Below, piece by piece: positions 34,058 to 43,458 of a stretch of DNA of 55,509 bases. The notes beneath the pieces were generated by a model. That model saw only the letters and a list, made by a program, of their open reading frames with translations. It did not search any database and was not told the DNA's origin. Position numbers and translations under genes: made by a program. Position 1 is the first letter of the stretch. Each line of letters starts with the position of its first letter. This DNA comes from Bacillus sp. AFS041924 (GTDB lineage: Bacteria > Bacillota > Bacilli > Bacillales > Bacillaceae_G): NCBI RefSeq assembly GCF_002577195.1, contig NZ_NULG01000026.1, forward strand, positions 1 through 55,509. Direction: 5' to 3'.

Positions 34058-35077
34058 TTAAAAAACAGTCAATTTTTTATTTGCTAGCATACATGCTACT
34101 TCTTGAATCATGTCCTCTTGCCCACCAACAACTTTTTGTTTTCCTAATTCAATTAATATATCTCTTGCATCAACATTCCATTTTTTAGCTGCTCGATTTG
34201 CATGTAATAGAAAGCTTGAATACACTCCTGCATATCCTAAAATCAGGCTTCCCTTTGTAATTTCTTGTGGTGTTTGTAAAATTGGTGCCACAATGTCTTC
34301 TGCTAGGTCCATCATTTTATAGAAATCAATTCCTGTTTTGATTCCTAAGCGCTCTAATACGCCAATTAATACTTCAGTTTGAGTATTTCCAGCTCCTGCC
34401 CCTAAGCAACGTACACTTCCATCAATTCTTGTTGCTCCTTCTTCGATCGCTACTAATGTATTAGCCATCGCTAGAGAAAGATTATTATGAGCATGGAACC
34501 CCACTTCAATAGTAAGAGAACCTCGCAAAGCAGCAATTCGCTCTTTTACTTCATGTGGAAGAAATGCACCTGCAGAGTCGACCATATACACAACATCTGC
34601 ACCGTAGCTTTCCATCAATTTTGCTTGCTCTACTAATTTCTCAACAGACGCCATATGGGACATCATTAAAAATCCGACAGTTTCTAATCCAAGTTCCTTG
34701 GACATTGAAATATGTTGTTTCGAAACATCAGCCTCAGTTACATGTGTAGCTATACGAGCCATTTTTGCTCCAATACCTGCTGCTGTTTTCAATTCTTTTA
34801 CAGTTCCAATACCAGGTAATAGTAAAACAGCAATCTTTGAATGATTACATGTATTTACTGCTGCTTCGATCAATTCAAATTCATTTGTTGTCGATAAACC
34901 ATATTGTAATGAAGAACCACCTAAACCATCTCCATGTGACACTTCAATAAAAGGCATTTTTGCATCATCTAGAGCTTTTGCAATTCTTACTACCTGGTCG
35001 ACTGTATACGAATGGGCAATTGCATGGCTTCCATCTCTAAGTGCTACTTCAGTTACAATGACCTTTTTTCCTAGCAT
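34058..35077 (-). CDS. mhpE: 4-hydroxy-2-oxovalerate aldolase
   Basis: 339 residues, class II DmpG type: a TIM barrel beginning EVALRDGSHA, metal-binding GFHAHNNLSLA, and the C-terminal communication domain. Splits 4-hydroxy-2-oxovalerate into pyruvate and acetaldehyde. The acetaldehyde is channelled to the dehydrogenase encoded just upstream (35108), the usual DmpFG pair. RBS GAGGG. Confidence 0.95.
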   Translation of the reverse strand: MLGKKVIVTEVALRDGSHAIAHSYTVDQVVRIAKALDDAKMPFIEVSHGDGLGGSSLQYGLSTTNEFELIEAAVNTCNHSKIAVLLLPGIGTVKELKTAAGIGAKMARIATHVTEADVSKQHISMSKELGLETVGFLMMSHMASVEKLVEQAKLMESYGADVVYMVDSAGAFLPHEVKERIAALRGSLTIEVGFHAHNNLSLAMANTLVAIEEGATRIDGSVRCLGAGAGNTQTEVLIGVLERLGIKTGIDFYKMMDLAEDIVAPILQTPQEITKGSLILGYAGVYSSFLLHANRAAKKWNVDARDILIELGKQKVVGGQEDMIQEVACMLANKKLTVF

Positions 35078-35107
35078 TCCAATCCCTCACTTTCATCAAT
35101 AGTTTGT

Positions 35108-35989
35108 TTAGACAGTTTTTACAACTTCAAATTGCGCAATCTCTTCTGCTACTTTTACTGCCGATGCGGTCATAATATCCAAGTTTCCTGCATAGCTAGG
35201 TAAGTAGTCACCCGACCCTTGAACTTCTAAATATACTGTTACAGTGGAACCATCTATAATCGGGTCCATTCTTAATCGGTATCCAGGTACATATTCTTGA
35301 ACCTTTTTAACCATTTGTTTAACTGAATTAATCATGCTTTCATGGTTAAAATCTTCATTTGTTACCTTACAATAAACTGTATCTCTCATCATAATTGGCG
35401 GCTCTGCTGGATTTAAAATAATAATCGCTTTTCCTTTTTTAGCTCCGCCAATCTCTTCAAGGCCTTTAGCCGTTGTTACAGTAAACTCATCGATATTCGC
35501 ACGTGTTCCAGGTCCGGCACTTTTGCTGCTGATCGTTGCAACGATTTCTGCGTACTCAACCTCTGCAATTTGACTGATTGAATGTACAACTGGGATTGTT
35601 GCTTGCCCACCACATGTTATTAAATTGACATTGCCTTCTACTATATGTGAGCCTAAATTAACAGGCGGTACGACAAATGGACCAATGGCAGCAGGCGTTA
35701 AATCAATGACACGTTTCTTTAATTCACCCAGCACTTTTGCATGATGAAAATGTGCTTTAGCAGATGTCGCATCAAACAATAAATCAGCCAGTTCTTTTCT
35801 TCCAACAAATCCTTGTATACCATTATCAATTACTTCAATTCCCATTTCCTTTGCACGATTTAAACCATCAGATTCTGGATCAATTCCAATCATCACCGTT
35901 AACTCAAGAAATGGATTGTTTTGTAATTTCATCATTAAATCAGTACCAATATTACCTGAACCAATGATTCCGACCTTTAACTTATTCAT
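35108..35989 (-). CDS. mhpF: Acetaldehyde dehydrogenase (acetylating)
   Basis: 293 residues, DmpF type. NAD-binding [12 protein letters not shown] at the N-terminus, catalytic Cys in ITCGGQAT and [17 protein letters not shown] in the middle. Oxidises acetaldehyde with CoA to acetyl-CoA; complex partner of the aldolase encoded downstream. GAGGTG precedes the ATG. Confidence 0.95.
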   Translation of the reverse strand: MNKLKVGIIGSGNIGTDLMMKLQNNPFLELTVMIGIDPESDGLNRAKEMGIEVIDNGIQGFVGRKELADLLFDATSAKAHFHHAKVLGELKKRVIDLTPAAIGPFVVPPVNLGSHIVEGNVNLITCGGQATIPVVHSISQIAEVEYAEIVATISSKSAGPGTRANIDEFTVTTAKGLEEIGGAKKGKAIIILNPAEPPIMMRDTVYCKVTNEDFNHESMINSVKQMVKKVQEYVPGYRLRMDPIIDGSTVTVYLEVQGSGDYLPSYAGNLDIMTASAVKVAEEIAQFEVVKTV

Positions 35990-36002
35990 AAATTCACCTC
36001 AT

Positions 36003-36785
36003 TTATTTAAATGAAATCGATACATCACCTAGTAAAGGAAACTTTGCAGTAAATTGGTCACCAGCGTTTGCATTTATTGCAGCTGATAAAGCTCCAGATA
36101 AAATAATTTCACCAGCGTTTAGCGAAATTCCAAACTCGCATAGTTTATTCGCTAACCATGCTACACAATGAATTGGATTTCCTAGCACTGCTTCTCCCTT
36201 ACCTGAATTCATCAGTTCATCGTTACGATATAGGTCCATCGTGACATTCGGTAAATCGATTTCCTTTACATCGAAACGCTCATTTCCAAGAACAAATAAA
36301 CAGGATGACGCGTTATCAGCTACTGTATCCTCTAAACGGATTTTCCAATTTTCAATTCTACTATCAACTACCTCTATAGCAGGCACAATATAATCTGTTG
36401 CATCTACTACATCCTCAAACGTAATATTCGAACCGATTAAATCCTTTTTTAAAACAAAGGCAATTTCAGCTTCTACTTTTGGTAAAATCATGTTTCCAAC
36501 CTGTACTTCACCGAAATTAGGGATTTTCATCTTTGTTAATAAGTGACCATAATCTGGTTCATCTACCCCTAATAGCTCCTGCATGGCAATCGAAGTTAAT
36601 CCGATTTTTTTACCGATGATTTTCTGTCCTTTTTTTAATTTTTCTTCGATATTTGTTAGTTGAATCTGATATGCTTCCTTCTCAGTAATTCCAGGATAAA
36701 ACTCAGTTAAAGCTTTTATACTAACTCCAGTCTCCTCTGCTTCTTGTAGCAGAATCGTTAGCTCGTCTACACTAGTAATTTTCAC
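36003..36785 (-). CDS. mhpD: 2-oxopent-4-enoate hydratase
   Basis: About 260 residues, paralogue of the decarboxylase at 33271. Segments GKKIGLTSIAMQELLGVDEPDYGHLL, VDSRIENWKI and LSGALSAA match DmpE/MhpD hydratases. It adds water to 2-oxopent-4-enoate to give 4-hydroxy-2-oxovalerate. The GTG at 36794 overlaps AAGGGGTGGAG; the next GTG at 36785, eight bases after AAGGGG, is preferred. 13 bases lie between it and the next gene. Confidence 0.9.
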   Translation of the reverse strand: MKITSVDELTILLQEAEETGVSIKALTEFYPGITEKEAYQIQLTNIEEKLKKGQKIIGKKIGLTSIAMQELLGVDEPDYGHLLTKMKIPNFGEVQVGNMILPKVEAEIAFVLKKDLIGSNITFEDVVDATDYIVPAIEVVDSRIENWKIRLEDTVADNASSCLFVLGNERFDVKEIDLPNVTMDLYRNDELMNSGKGEAVLGNPIHCVAWLANKLCEFGISLNAGEIILSGALSAAINANAGDQFTAKFPLLGDVSISFK

Positions 36786-36806
36786 GTTCTCCACCCCTTT
36801 GGATTT

Positions 36807-38279
36807 TTATAATTTAATCGTGATATTCGATAATTCACTATAAAACTCAAAGCTATGAATTCCACCTTCACGACCTAAACCACTTTGCTTCATACCTCCA
36901 AAAGGTGTACGTAGATCTCTTAAATACCAAGTGTTTACCCAAATAATTCCGGCTTCAATTTGATGTGCAACACGATGAGCTCTGCGCAAATCATTTGTCC
37001 AAATTGTTGCGCCTAAACCATAGTGAGTATCATTTGCCCATTCAATTACTTCATCTTCGGTATCAAACGGCATAACTGTTACAACTGGACCGAATATCTC
37101 TTCTCTAACGCATCTAGAATCACGACTTAAACCAGTTATAATTGTAGGTGAGATAAAGCATCCTTTTTCCATTGATGCTGGTCTACTTCCTCCAGTTAAA
37201 ATGTTGCCGCCTTCTTCTTTTGCAATCTCGATATAAGATAATACTTTTTCGTAATGTTCTTTACTAATAACCGCACCGACTTTTGTACCTTCTTCAAATG
37301 GATCACCAATTTTTAATTCGTTTGTTTTCGCGACAAATTTATCAATAAACTCATCAAAGATTGATCTCTGCACATAAATTCGAGATCCACATAAACAGAC
37401 CTCTCCTTGATTCATAAACGATGATCTTAACGTTGTTTCAATTACTTCATCTAAATCAGAATCTGCAAAAATAATATTTGGATTTTTCCCGCCAAGCTCA
37501 AACGATAATTTTTTTAATGTTGGAGCTGCTGCCTTCATAATTGCTGTACCTGTTTTTGTTTCACCTGTAAATGTGATTGCATCAACATCGCTATGTTCTG
37601 TTAAAGCTGAACCTGCCGCATTAGCTCCAAATCCATGGACAACATTCACAACTCCATCCGGTACGCCTGCATCTTTACAAATCTCAGCTAAAACAGTTGC
37701 TGTCATAGGCGTCCATTCTGCTGGTTTCATAACTGCTGTATTTCCTGCCGCTAAACAAGGAGCTAGCTTCCAAGTTAGTAGTAATAACGGTAGATTCCAT
37801 GGGTTAATCATTCCGACAACTCCAACTGGCCTACGATATGTATAATGCAGGGCTGTTTGATCTTGCATGTGAGACTCAGAGCTTAATGTTGTAATATAGT
37901 CAGCGAAAAAGTAGAAATTATGAGCAGATCTAGTAATATCAACTTCTAAAGCAAGATCGTATGGCTTTCCAGTATCCATCGCCTCTAAAGCCGCTAATTC
38001 TTCTTTTCGCGCTAATATACCATCTCCAATTTTTCTTAATACTGCCGCTCTCTGATTGCTAGTTAATTGTTTCCACTCACCTTTTAGAGCTCGTTTTGCC
38101 GCTTTCACTGCTAAATCAATTTCTAACTCTCCACCTTCAGATACAGAGCCTAATACTTCTTCAGTTGCAGGATTAATATTTAAAAATGTTTTTTGATTAA
38201 AAGAAGGAATAGATTGTCCATCAATAAAATGCTTACAATCAATCGGTAATGTTTTATTTTTTTTCTCAGTAACTTGCAT
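36807..38279 (-). CDS. 2-aminomuconate (or 2-hydroxymuconate) 6-semialdehyde dehydrogenase
   Basis: 490-residue NAD-dependent aldehyde dehydrogenase. MINPWNLPL, the FTGETKTG nucleotide loop, general base E in FELGGKNPN and the nucleophile C in NQGEVCLCGSR are present. The closest-looking functional group is the XylG/DmpC/AmnC/NbaE set. Because genes for 3-hydroxyanthranilate cleavage and RidA-type deamination flank it, 2-aminomuconate 6-semialdehyde is the likely substrate. TAGGTG precedes the ATG. Confidence 0.9.
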   Translation of the reverse strand: MQVTEKKNKTLPIDCKHFIDGQSIPSFNQKTFLNINPATEEVLGSVSEGGELEIDLAVKAAKRALKGEWKQLTSNQRAAVLRKIGDGILARKEELAALEAMDTGKPYDLALEVDITRSAHNFYFFADYITTLSSESHMQDQTALHYTYRRPVGVVGMINPWNLPLLLLTWKLAPCLAAGNTAVMKPAEWTPMTATVLAEICKDAGVPDGVVNVVHGFGANAAGSALTEHSDVDAITFTGETKTGTAIMKAAAPTLKKLSFELGGKNPNIIFADSDLDEVIETTLRSSFMNQGEVCLCGSRIYVQRSIFDEFIDKFVAKTNELKIGDPFEEGTKVGAVISKEHYEKVLSYIEIAKEEGGNILTGGSRPASMEKGCFISPTIITGLSRDSRCVREEIFGPVVTVMPFDTEDEVIEWANDTHYGLGATIWTNDLRRAHRVAHQIEAGIIWVNTWYLRDLRTPFGGMKQSGLGREGGIHSFEFYSELSNITIKL

Positions 38280-38336
38280 ACTCTAGCACCTACCATTCTA
38301 ATAGAATAAAAGGTGACACAAGTGCCACCAATTTTT

Positions 38337-38798
38337 TTAATCCTCTATTTCTACAACCATTTCAATTTCGATCGCTGTATTATGCGGAAGCTGCGCCATC
38401 CCAACAGCTGATCTAGCATGTTTTCCTCTTTCACCAAATACTTCTACTAAAAGGTCAGAAGCTCCATTCATCACCTTTGGATGATCATAGAAATCTTCTG
38501 TACTATTTACGAAGCCTAATATTTTGACAATTCGTTTTACTTTCGAAAGTTCACCTAATTCGTACTTTAGTACACTAATTAAATTTAACATTGACTCTCG
38601 AGAAGCTGCGTACCCTTCCTCGAGTGTTAACTCTCGGCCTAGTTTGCCACGGTATTCATCTACACCTTGACCCGATGTAAATAGTAGATTTCCAGTACGA
38701 ACAGACTTAACATAGTTTCCTGATGCCGGTCTAATTGGTTTGATTGTATAACCTAAACTTATTAATCTATCTTCTGGAGTCAATACTTTGTTTTCCAT
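38337..38798 (-). CDS. RidA-family 2-aminomuconate deaminase
   Basis: 153 residues of the RidA/YjgF fold, longer at the N-terminus than housekeeping RidA (about 125). It has SVRTGNLLFTSGQG, VKRIVKILGFVNS and ARSAVGMAQLPHNTAIEIEM. In anthranilate/nitrobenzoate clusters this kind of protein hydrolyses 2-aminomuconate to 4-oxalocrotonate and ammonia. The start overlaps the end of the ACMSD gene by 32 bases; AAAGGAGG lies 12 bases before the ATG. Confidence 0.87.
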   Translation of the reverse strand: MENKVLTPEDRLISLGYTIKPIRPASGNYVKSVRTGNLLFTSGQGVDEYRGKLGRELTLEEGYAASRESMLNLISVLKYELGELSKVKRIVKILGFVNSTEDFYDHPKVMNGASDLLVEVFGERGKHARSAVGMAQLPHNTAIEIEMVVEIED

Positions 38799-39804
38799 GA
38801 AGTAAATCTGCCTCCTTTATATTTAAAAATTTCAGAGCATTTTTTCCTAAAATAGCTTCTTTCATTTCTTTATTAAGATCCATTTGATTAATGACTCTTC
38901 CAGGTGGCGTTTCTCTTAATAAGAAAGGATAATCCGAACCCATCACAATTTTGTCATATCCAAAACGGTTAATTAAAAATTGAATGTTAATAGGATCATA
39001 GTGAAGCGAATCAAAATAGAAATTAGTTACATAATGACTTGGTGGATAGGCTGTTTTTCTCAAGTGTGGCCATACCTTCCATCCTTGATCTAGCCTAGGT
39101 AGAATAAATGGGAATGAACCTCCACCATGTGCAAAACATATTCTTAGTTTTGGATATTTTTCAATTACTCCACCAAATGTTAAGCTGGCAGCAGCTAAAG
39201 CCGTTTCACTCGGCATTCCAACGGTGTACATAAAGTTATGATCCGGGGTGCGATCTTTAGCTAACGTTTCCCACGGATGAATAAACAATGGTACATTCCA
39301 TTTTTCAGCCATTTCAAAAAATGGACTAAATTCATCACTGTCTAAATTTGTACCATTCACATTCGTACCAATTTCTAATCCACTTAATCCAAGTGTATGA
39401 ATACAACGATCCATTTCTTGAATGGCGATTTCAGCATTCTGCATTGGTATTGTTCCTAATCCAATAAACTTAGATGGATTATTTTTAACCGTATTCGCTA
39501 TAAAATCATTTTGAATTTGCGCCATTTCCAATGCGACTTGAGCTGGTGCCCAATACGAAAATGTAACTGGAATTGGTGACAACACTTGCATTGTGACGCC
39601 TTCATTATTCATGTCCTCAATTCTCTTTTCGGGACTCCATACTTGATCAGTTACTTCTCTAAATACTTTCCCAGCAACCATAATATTTGCACCACATGAA
39701 CAGGTCGGTTGTAAAATTGGCCATCTTTCATGACCATACTTTTCAAAAAAATTCGGTAAATCCTCAGGAATTATATGTGTATGGAAGTCTATACGCATAC
39801 CCAT
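38767..39804 (-). CDS. nbaD: 2-amino-3-carboxymuconate 6-semialdehyde decarboxylase
   Basis: 345-residue amidohydrolase-superfamily decarboxylase. Zn ligands are visible: HxH in DFHTHIIP, the H of LFIHPWE, the H of CFAHGGG region and the D of MGSDYPFL. It converts ACMS, the ring-cleavage product of 3-hydroxyanthranilate, to 2-aminomuconate 6-semialdehyde. Overlaps the dioxygenase gene by 16 bases. The alternative ATG two codons later cannot be excluded. Confidence 0.94.
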   Translation of the reverse strand: MGMRIDFHTHIIPEDLPNFFEKYGHERWPILQPTCSCGANIMVAGKVFREVTDQVWSPEKRIEDMNNEGVTMQVLSPIPVTFSYWAPAQVALEMAQIQNDFIANTVKNNPSKFIGLGTIPMQNAEIAIQEMDRCIHTLGLSGLEIGTNVNGTNLDSDEFSPFFEMAEKWNVPLFIHPWETLAKDRTPDHNFMYTVGMPSETALAAASLTFGGVIEKYPKLRICFAHGGGSFPFILPRLDQGWKVWPHLRKTAYPPSHYVTNFYFDSLHYDPINIQFLINRFGYDKIVMGSDYPFLLRETPPGRVINQMDLNKEMKEAILGKNALKFLNIKEADLLHGKQSIDSRR

Positions 39805-40328
39805 TCATCCGCTTCCTCTTTCATGACATGACCACAGTTTTTACACGTTCTCAATTCAAGGCTACCATTGAATTGTTCAATTGCTTCTTTAACTTGCGTA
39901 CCAATATCAGTTAATTGAACTGTCGTTTTATGCATTTCTTCATTACACTCATCACAGAACCAAACAAAGCTTTCTAATTCACCTTCTGCTCTTTTTCTTT
40001 CTAGTACAATTCCATATGAATCTTTTACTCTATGAGGTGAATGTGGAACAAAAGAAGGAAGCATAAAAATTTCACCTTCAGAAACTGTTACAACTTCGCG
40101 CTTACCATCTGGTGTAATACACTCAACGTAGCAATTACCTTTAATTTGATAGAAAAATTCATCTGCAGGATCGATATGGAAGTCTCTACGTTTATTTGGT
40201 CCTCCAACGATCATTGCAGCATACTCGGAATCTTCCCAAATAACTTTATTATTAACTGGTGGCTTTAACAGCTCTTTATTATCCTCAATCAATTTGAAAA
40301 TATTAAAAACTCGACTTTTTAAATTCAT
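39789..40328 (-). CDS. nbaC: 3-hydroxyanthranilate 3,4-dioxygenase
   Basis: 179-residue cupin dioxygenase. Fe(II) ligands are expected at the H and E of RRDFHIDPADEFFYQIKG and the H of SFVPHSPHR. The C-terminal rubredoxin-like second metal site of bacterial enzymes is present as CDEC and CKNC. Opens the ring of 3-hydroxyanthranilate to ACMS, which the next gene product decarboxylates. A longer frame begins at a TTG at 40343 inside GGGAGG; the ATG at 40328, seven bases after it, was chosen. Confidence 0.94.
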   Translation of the reverse strand: MNLKSRVFNIFKLIEDNKELLKPPVNNKVIWEDSEYAAMIVGGPNKRRDFHIDPADEFFYQIKGNCYVECITPDGKREVVTVSEGEIFMLPSFVPHSPHRVKDSYGIVLERKRAEGELESFVWFCDECNEEMHKTTVQLTDIGTQVKEAIEQFNGSLELRTCKNCGHVMKEEADEWVCV

Positions 40329-40381
40329 CTCTAATCCTCCCAATTAATTCATTTTTATTCGACGTTTAGTAAGCGCTATCA

Positions 40382-41128
40382 TTATGCATTAATATAACCT
40401 AGCTGATTTGAAACTGTTTTAGCAGTTTTCACAACATCTTGAATCATTCGACCGATGTCTTGGCTCATCATATACGAAACTGGTCCAACCATATTTAATG
40501 CTGCAAAAGTTTGACCAGTATATGTTTGAATCGGAGCTGCAATACCGAATAATCCTAAATCATTTTCGTTGTTACTAATGCTATATCCATTCTCTTTAAT
40601 CGCAGCCATCTCTTTTTTTAGTGCATCAATATTTGTAATCGTATTAGCTGTATAAGCTTTAAACCCTCTATCAATTGTCGTTTTTAAATACGCTGGATTA
40701 TATGATAGTAGAATTTTACCGCTACTCGTACAATATGCAGGACGTTTAGCGCCTATAAATGTCGGAACTGGTATCGAATGTTTGGAGGAAACTTTTAAGA
40801 CAAATCTTACATCCCCTTTATCAAACATTCCGATATGAACTGTACTATCATAATTTTTTAGTAGATTTTCTAATAATGGAATAGCTTCTCTATAAATATC
40901 TTGTTGATACATAACGTGATTACTCCATTCAAGCAACTTCCAGCCAAGTCGATACTTCTTTTTGCTATCCTGAATTAATATTCCTTCAGCACAAAGTGTT
41001 CGTACTAAATGATGGACTGAACTCGCATTCATATTCAACTTTTCAGCTATTTCTAAATTTCCTAGTACTGGCTCTTCTTCTGTAAAGCAATCTAATATTC
41101 TAGAAATCTTTTGAACTGAAGAGATCAT
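40382..41128 (-). CDS. IclR-family transcriptional regulator
   Basis: 248 residues: N-terminal winged HTH (NLEIAEKLNMNASSVHHLVRTL) and a C-terminal GAF-like effector domain (AYCTSSGKILLS, ENDLGLFGIAAPI). It sits inside the pathway operon, after the monooxygenase gene, and probably controls it in response to an aromatic intermediate. AATTTCA-type half sites occur both upstream of its own gene (41155-41163) and upstream of the monooxygenase gene. RBS GAGGAGGGG. Confidence 0.92.
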   Translation of the reverse strand: MISSVQKISRILDCFTEEEPVLGNLEIAEKLNMNASSVHHLVRTLCAEGILIQDSKKKYRLGWKLLEWSNHVMYQQDIYREAIPLLENLLKNYDSTVHIGMFDKGDVRFVLKVSSKHSIPVPTFIGAKRPAYCTSSGKILLSYNPAYLKTTIDRGFKAYTANTITNIDALKKEMAAIKENGYSISNNENDLGLFGIAAPIQTYTGQTFAALNMVGPVSYMMSQDIGRMIQDVVKTAKTVSNQLGYINA

Positions 41129-41187
41129 TAGATCCCCTCCTCATTGATGCTAAAAAATTTCATAAAACCCCTGCTTTCTAAAATTAA

Positions 41188-42687
41188 TCAGTTAACTTTA
41201 GAATTCGCTAGATTAGTAGATACTCCTTTTAAGTATTTTGCTCCATTTAAAGCATCGTCTACCATACTAAATGTTTTTTTACGTTTCTTTTGGTTATAGT
41301 AAATTGCTCTTTTTCGAATTGGATCACCAGTATAATATCGTTCATATTGAAGTGCTCTTTGTCCAAATGCCTCTCCGCATAAATCCCAAGCAAGTTTGAA
41401 TAACTGAACTCGGTCTAAGGATGATACACCTTCACGACCAACATAGTATTTATCCATTGCATCTCTTAACTCCGGATGTTCAAAGTCTGCTTCTGTTGGT
41501 GACATTAATAAGCCACCTGCACCGATCGTTTGAATGACTTCAATTGCTCTTGGATACATAGTTGGTAGCAGGCCACGGATCGTCTCAAGCGGCTCCCACG
41601 CCGGTCTTACTTCGCCTGAAGGTAGTGTTTCATATTCTATTTCTGACACTCGAAGTAATGCGCGAATTGTTTCAACCGATTGTAGCAATTCACCTAAGTC
41701 ATTTTGTACATTTAAATAAACATCTACGCCAATTGAATCTGCTAGTTTACAAGCTACTTCCACTACAAATGCTAATTTTACGTAGCCTCGTACGCCTGAC
41801 TGGTGTGCAGGTTGTTGTGCAATACCTGTTTTTGGATATAGATTATTTGCTGCTTCAACATTATTATGAATAAACACTCGATTCCAAGGAACCAACACAT
41901 CTTCAAATACAAGTACAGCATCCATCTCTTCAAATCTAGAAGCTAGTGGATGATCAAAGAATGATCTTTTACCATCTTGCATTTGTTCTCTACATAAAAT
42001 CTTTAATCCCGGAGTATCAATTGGAAGTGCAAATGCTAAAGCATATCGCTCATCACCTTGGTGGAATCCAGGGAATGAATAGATGATTACCTCATCTGTA
42101 ATCGGTGCTAATGTTGCAAGCATTTTAGCCCCTCGAACAACTAACCCTTCAGCCGTTTCTTCTACAGCTCCTAAATGAGTAAAAAGATCTTTTTGTTCAT
42201 ACGATGGCTTGCTTCGATCATTTTGAGGATTAATAATTGCATGTGTTAAGAAGACATCATTATCACGAACAAATTTGAAATAATTTTGGACATTTTTTGA
42301 CCACTCTGGATTATATTTATCTAAAAACCATGAATTACTAGCCATTGAAGTTAATACAATGTTCAAGAAATCTGGTGTTCTTCCCATTAAACCAAATGTC
42401 GACATTGCATATGCTTCGAACAATTCTCCACGCGCTTTAATATCTTCATATGATTTAGGCACTAAAAAAGCATTAGAAATTCGTTCCCCAGTTTCTTCAC
42501 AAATATGTGTAATTTTTTCTTGATAAGCTGGGTCGAACTGCATATCATATAATTTTGCAATCTCTAAAATAGGTTGTTTAAAGACTGGGTGGTTTACGAT
42601 ATCTTCAACCTTTTCTCCACCTAACCATACCTCTGGTTTTCTAGATCTTAGCCCCTCAATATATTGCGCTCCTGTACGAATACCCAT
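41188..42687 (-). CDS. HpaB-family flavin monooxygenase, probable anthranilate 3-hydroxylase
   Basis: 499 residues of the 4-hydroxyphenylacetate 3-hydroxylase oxygenase family (reduced-FAD-dependent): [43 protein letters not shown]. It leads the 3-hydroxyanthranilate operon, so the natural guess is hydroxylation of anthranilate to 3-hydroxyanthranilate, as I recall for a homologous cluster of Geobacillus thermodenitrificans. No flavin reductase partner is encoded in this window. GGAGG precedes the ATG. Confidence 0.88.
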   Translation of the reverse strand: MGIRTGAQYIEGLRSRKPEVWLGGEKVEDIVNHPVFKQPILEIAKLYDMQFDPAYQEKITHICEETGERISNAFLVPKSYEDIKARGELFEAYAMSTFGLMGRTPDFLNIVLTSMASNSWFLDKYNPEWSKNVQNYFKFVRDNDVFLTHAIINPQNDRSKPSYEQKDLFTHLGAVEETAEGLVVRGAKMLATLAPITDEVIIYSFPGFHQGDERYALAFALPIDTPGLKILCREQMQDGKRSFFDHPLASRFEEMDAVLVFEDVLVPWNRVFIHNNVEAANNLYPKTGIAQQPAHQSGVRGYVKLAFVVEVACKLADSIGVDVYLNVQNDLGELLQSVETIRALLRVSEIEYETLPSGEVRPAWEPLETIRGLLPTMYPRAIEVIQTIGAGGLLMSPTEADFEHPELRDAMDKYYVGREGVSSLDRVQLFKLAWDLCGEAFGQRALQYERYYTGDPIRKRAIYYNQKKRKKTFSMVDDALNGAKYLKGVSTNLANSKVN

Positions 42688-42755
42688 TTATTAATTCCTC
42701 CACTCCGATATGTAATTTTTTACCATTGGTTTTTAAATCGAATTCGGAAATTTTT

Positions 42756-42769
42756 TTAAAGCGCTTTCA
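42756..42769 (-). promoter_or_regulatory. cre-like site (CcpA) upstream of the anthranilate operon
   Basis: TTAAAGCGCTTTCA on the plus strand, TGAAAGCGCTTTAA on the minus; 13 of 14 positions fit the B. subtilis cre consensus TGWAANCGNTNWCA. It lies 69 bases before the monooxygenase start codon, so carbon catabolite repression is likely. Confidence 0.72.
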
Positions 42770-42777
42770 TAAAATTC

Positions 42778-42889
42778 AATTTCACTATCCTAAATTATTT
42801 GCACCACCTACTACTTTTTATTTACCTTAATTTCACTATAAAAAATTATAAAATTTAGAACAATCAAAAAATTTCATAATGTGAAATTT
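42778..42889 (-). promoter_or_regulatory. Candidate IclR operators upstream of the anthranilate operon
   Basis: A palindrome AAATTTCA-TAATG-TGAAATTT (42869-42889; 8-bp perfect arms) and two copies of AATTTCACTA (42778-42787 and 42829-42838). Similar AAATTTCAT lies before the iclR gene. The repeats share the TTTCA half site. The rest of this 314-base region (42688-43001) has no gene. Confidence 0.55.
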
Positions 42890-42976
42890 CTTATAAAAAA
42901 AATGATTAAATTCATCTTTATTTTTGGAAGCTATTCAAGTTGATCAGCATTTTTCTCTTTAGATTGTATAAAAAAA

Positions 42977-43001
42977 ATAAGACATCATATTAGACGCCTT
43001 A
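42977..43001 (-). terminator. Terminator of the yqkE-like gene
   Basis: AAGGCGTC-N6-GATGTCTT (with G-U pairs) on the minus strand followed by ATTTTTTTT. Confidence 0.65.
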
Positions 43002-43256
43002 TCATTTAAAGTCTTTCCAAGAAATATTACTTTCGTTTAATAGCTCTTCGAATGATTTATTTTTCTCACGTAATCTTTTTTCTTTTCGAATACGAGCTTC
43101 TTCTTCCTCTTTTAGCTTTACTTCATTTTCTTGCAATTGTTTTTTGGTATTCTTTAGTTTTTGAAGAATGTCTTCATTCATTAATGATCCTAATGATATT
43201 TTTTCTTTCTGTTCGTATGCTGGTTTTACAGGCTGTTGTGGCTTTCTTTTTTTCAT
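43002..43256 (-). CDS. yqkE: YqkE-like protein (DUF3886)
   Basis: 84 residues, very rich in Lys and Glu, with a predicted coiled coil (about 27-75: LQKLKNTKKQLQENEVKLKE...) and the ending ISWKDFK. Matches the small DUF3886 family found next to yqkD/yqkF in B. subtilis. Function unknown. Here it lies 30 kb from the yqkF-like gene, so an accessory block separates them. GGAAGGTGA precedes the ATG. Confidence 0.82.
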   Translation of the reverse strand: MKKRKPQQPVKPAYEQKEKISLGSLMNEDILQKLKNTKKQLQENEVKLKEEEEARIRKEKRLREKNKSFEELLNESNISWKDFK

Positions 43257-43416
43257 TTTCTATCACCTTCCATTTCCATTATTTTAACACGAATTTATAG
43301 TAGAAAGAGAAGTAATTCGTCTTTACTCATATTATTAAACTACTATTCACTATTCTTCAAATGCTAAAATTCATACTCTTTACGGTTAATTGGATTGAAA
43401 AGTGCTTCTTAACAAT

Positions 43417-43440
43417 AATAGGATGCCGTAGCATCCTATT
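43417..43440 (-). terminator. asnS terminator
   Basis: AATAGGATGC-CGTA-GCATCCTATT hairpin 18 bases after the asnS stop, followed by TTGTT on the minus strand. Confidence 0.8.
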
Positions 43441-43458
43441 GTTCATTTTTAGATTAAA

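Noticed and set aside
42868-42890. ATGTGAAATTTC upstream of the anthranilate operon as an Fnr box
   Set aside because: Only the TGTGA half is present; the second half TCACA is missing and the palindrome centre differs. It fits an IclR-type operator better.
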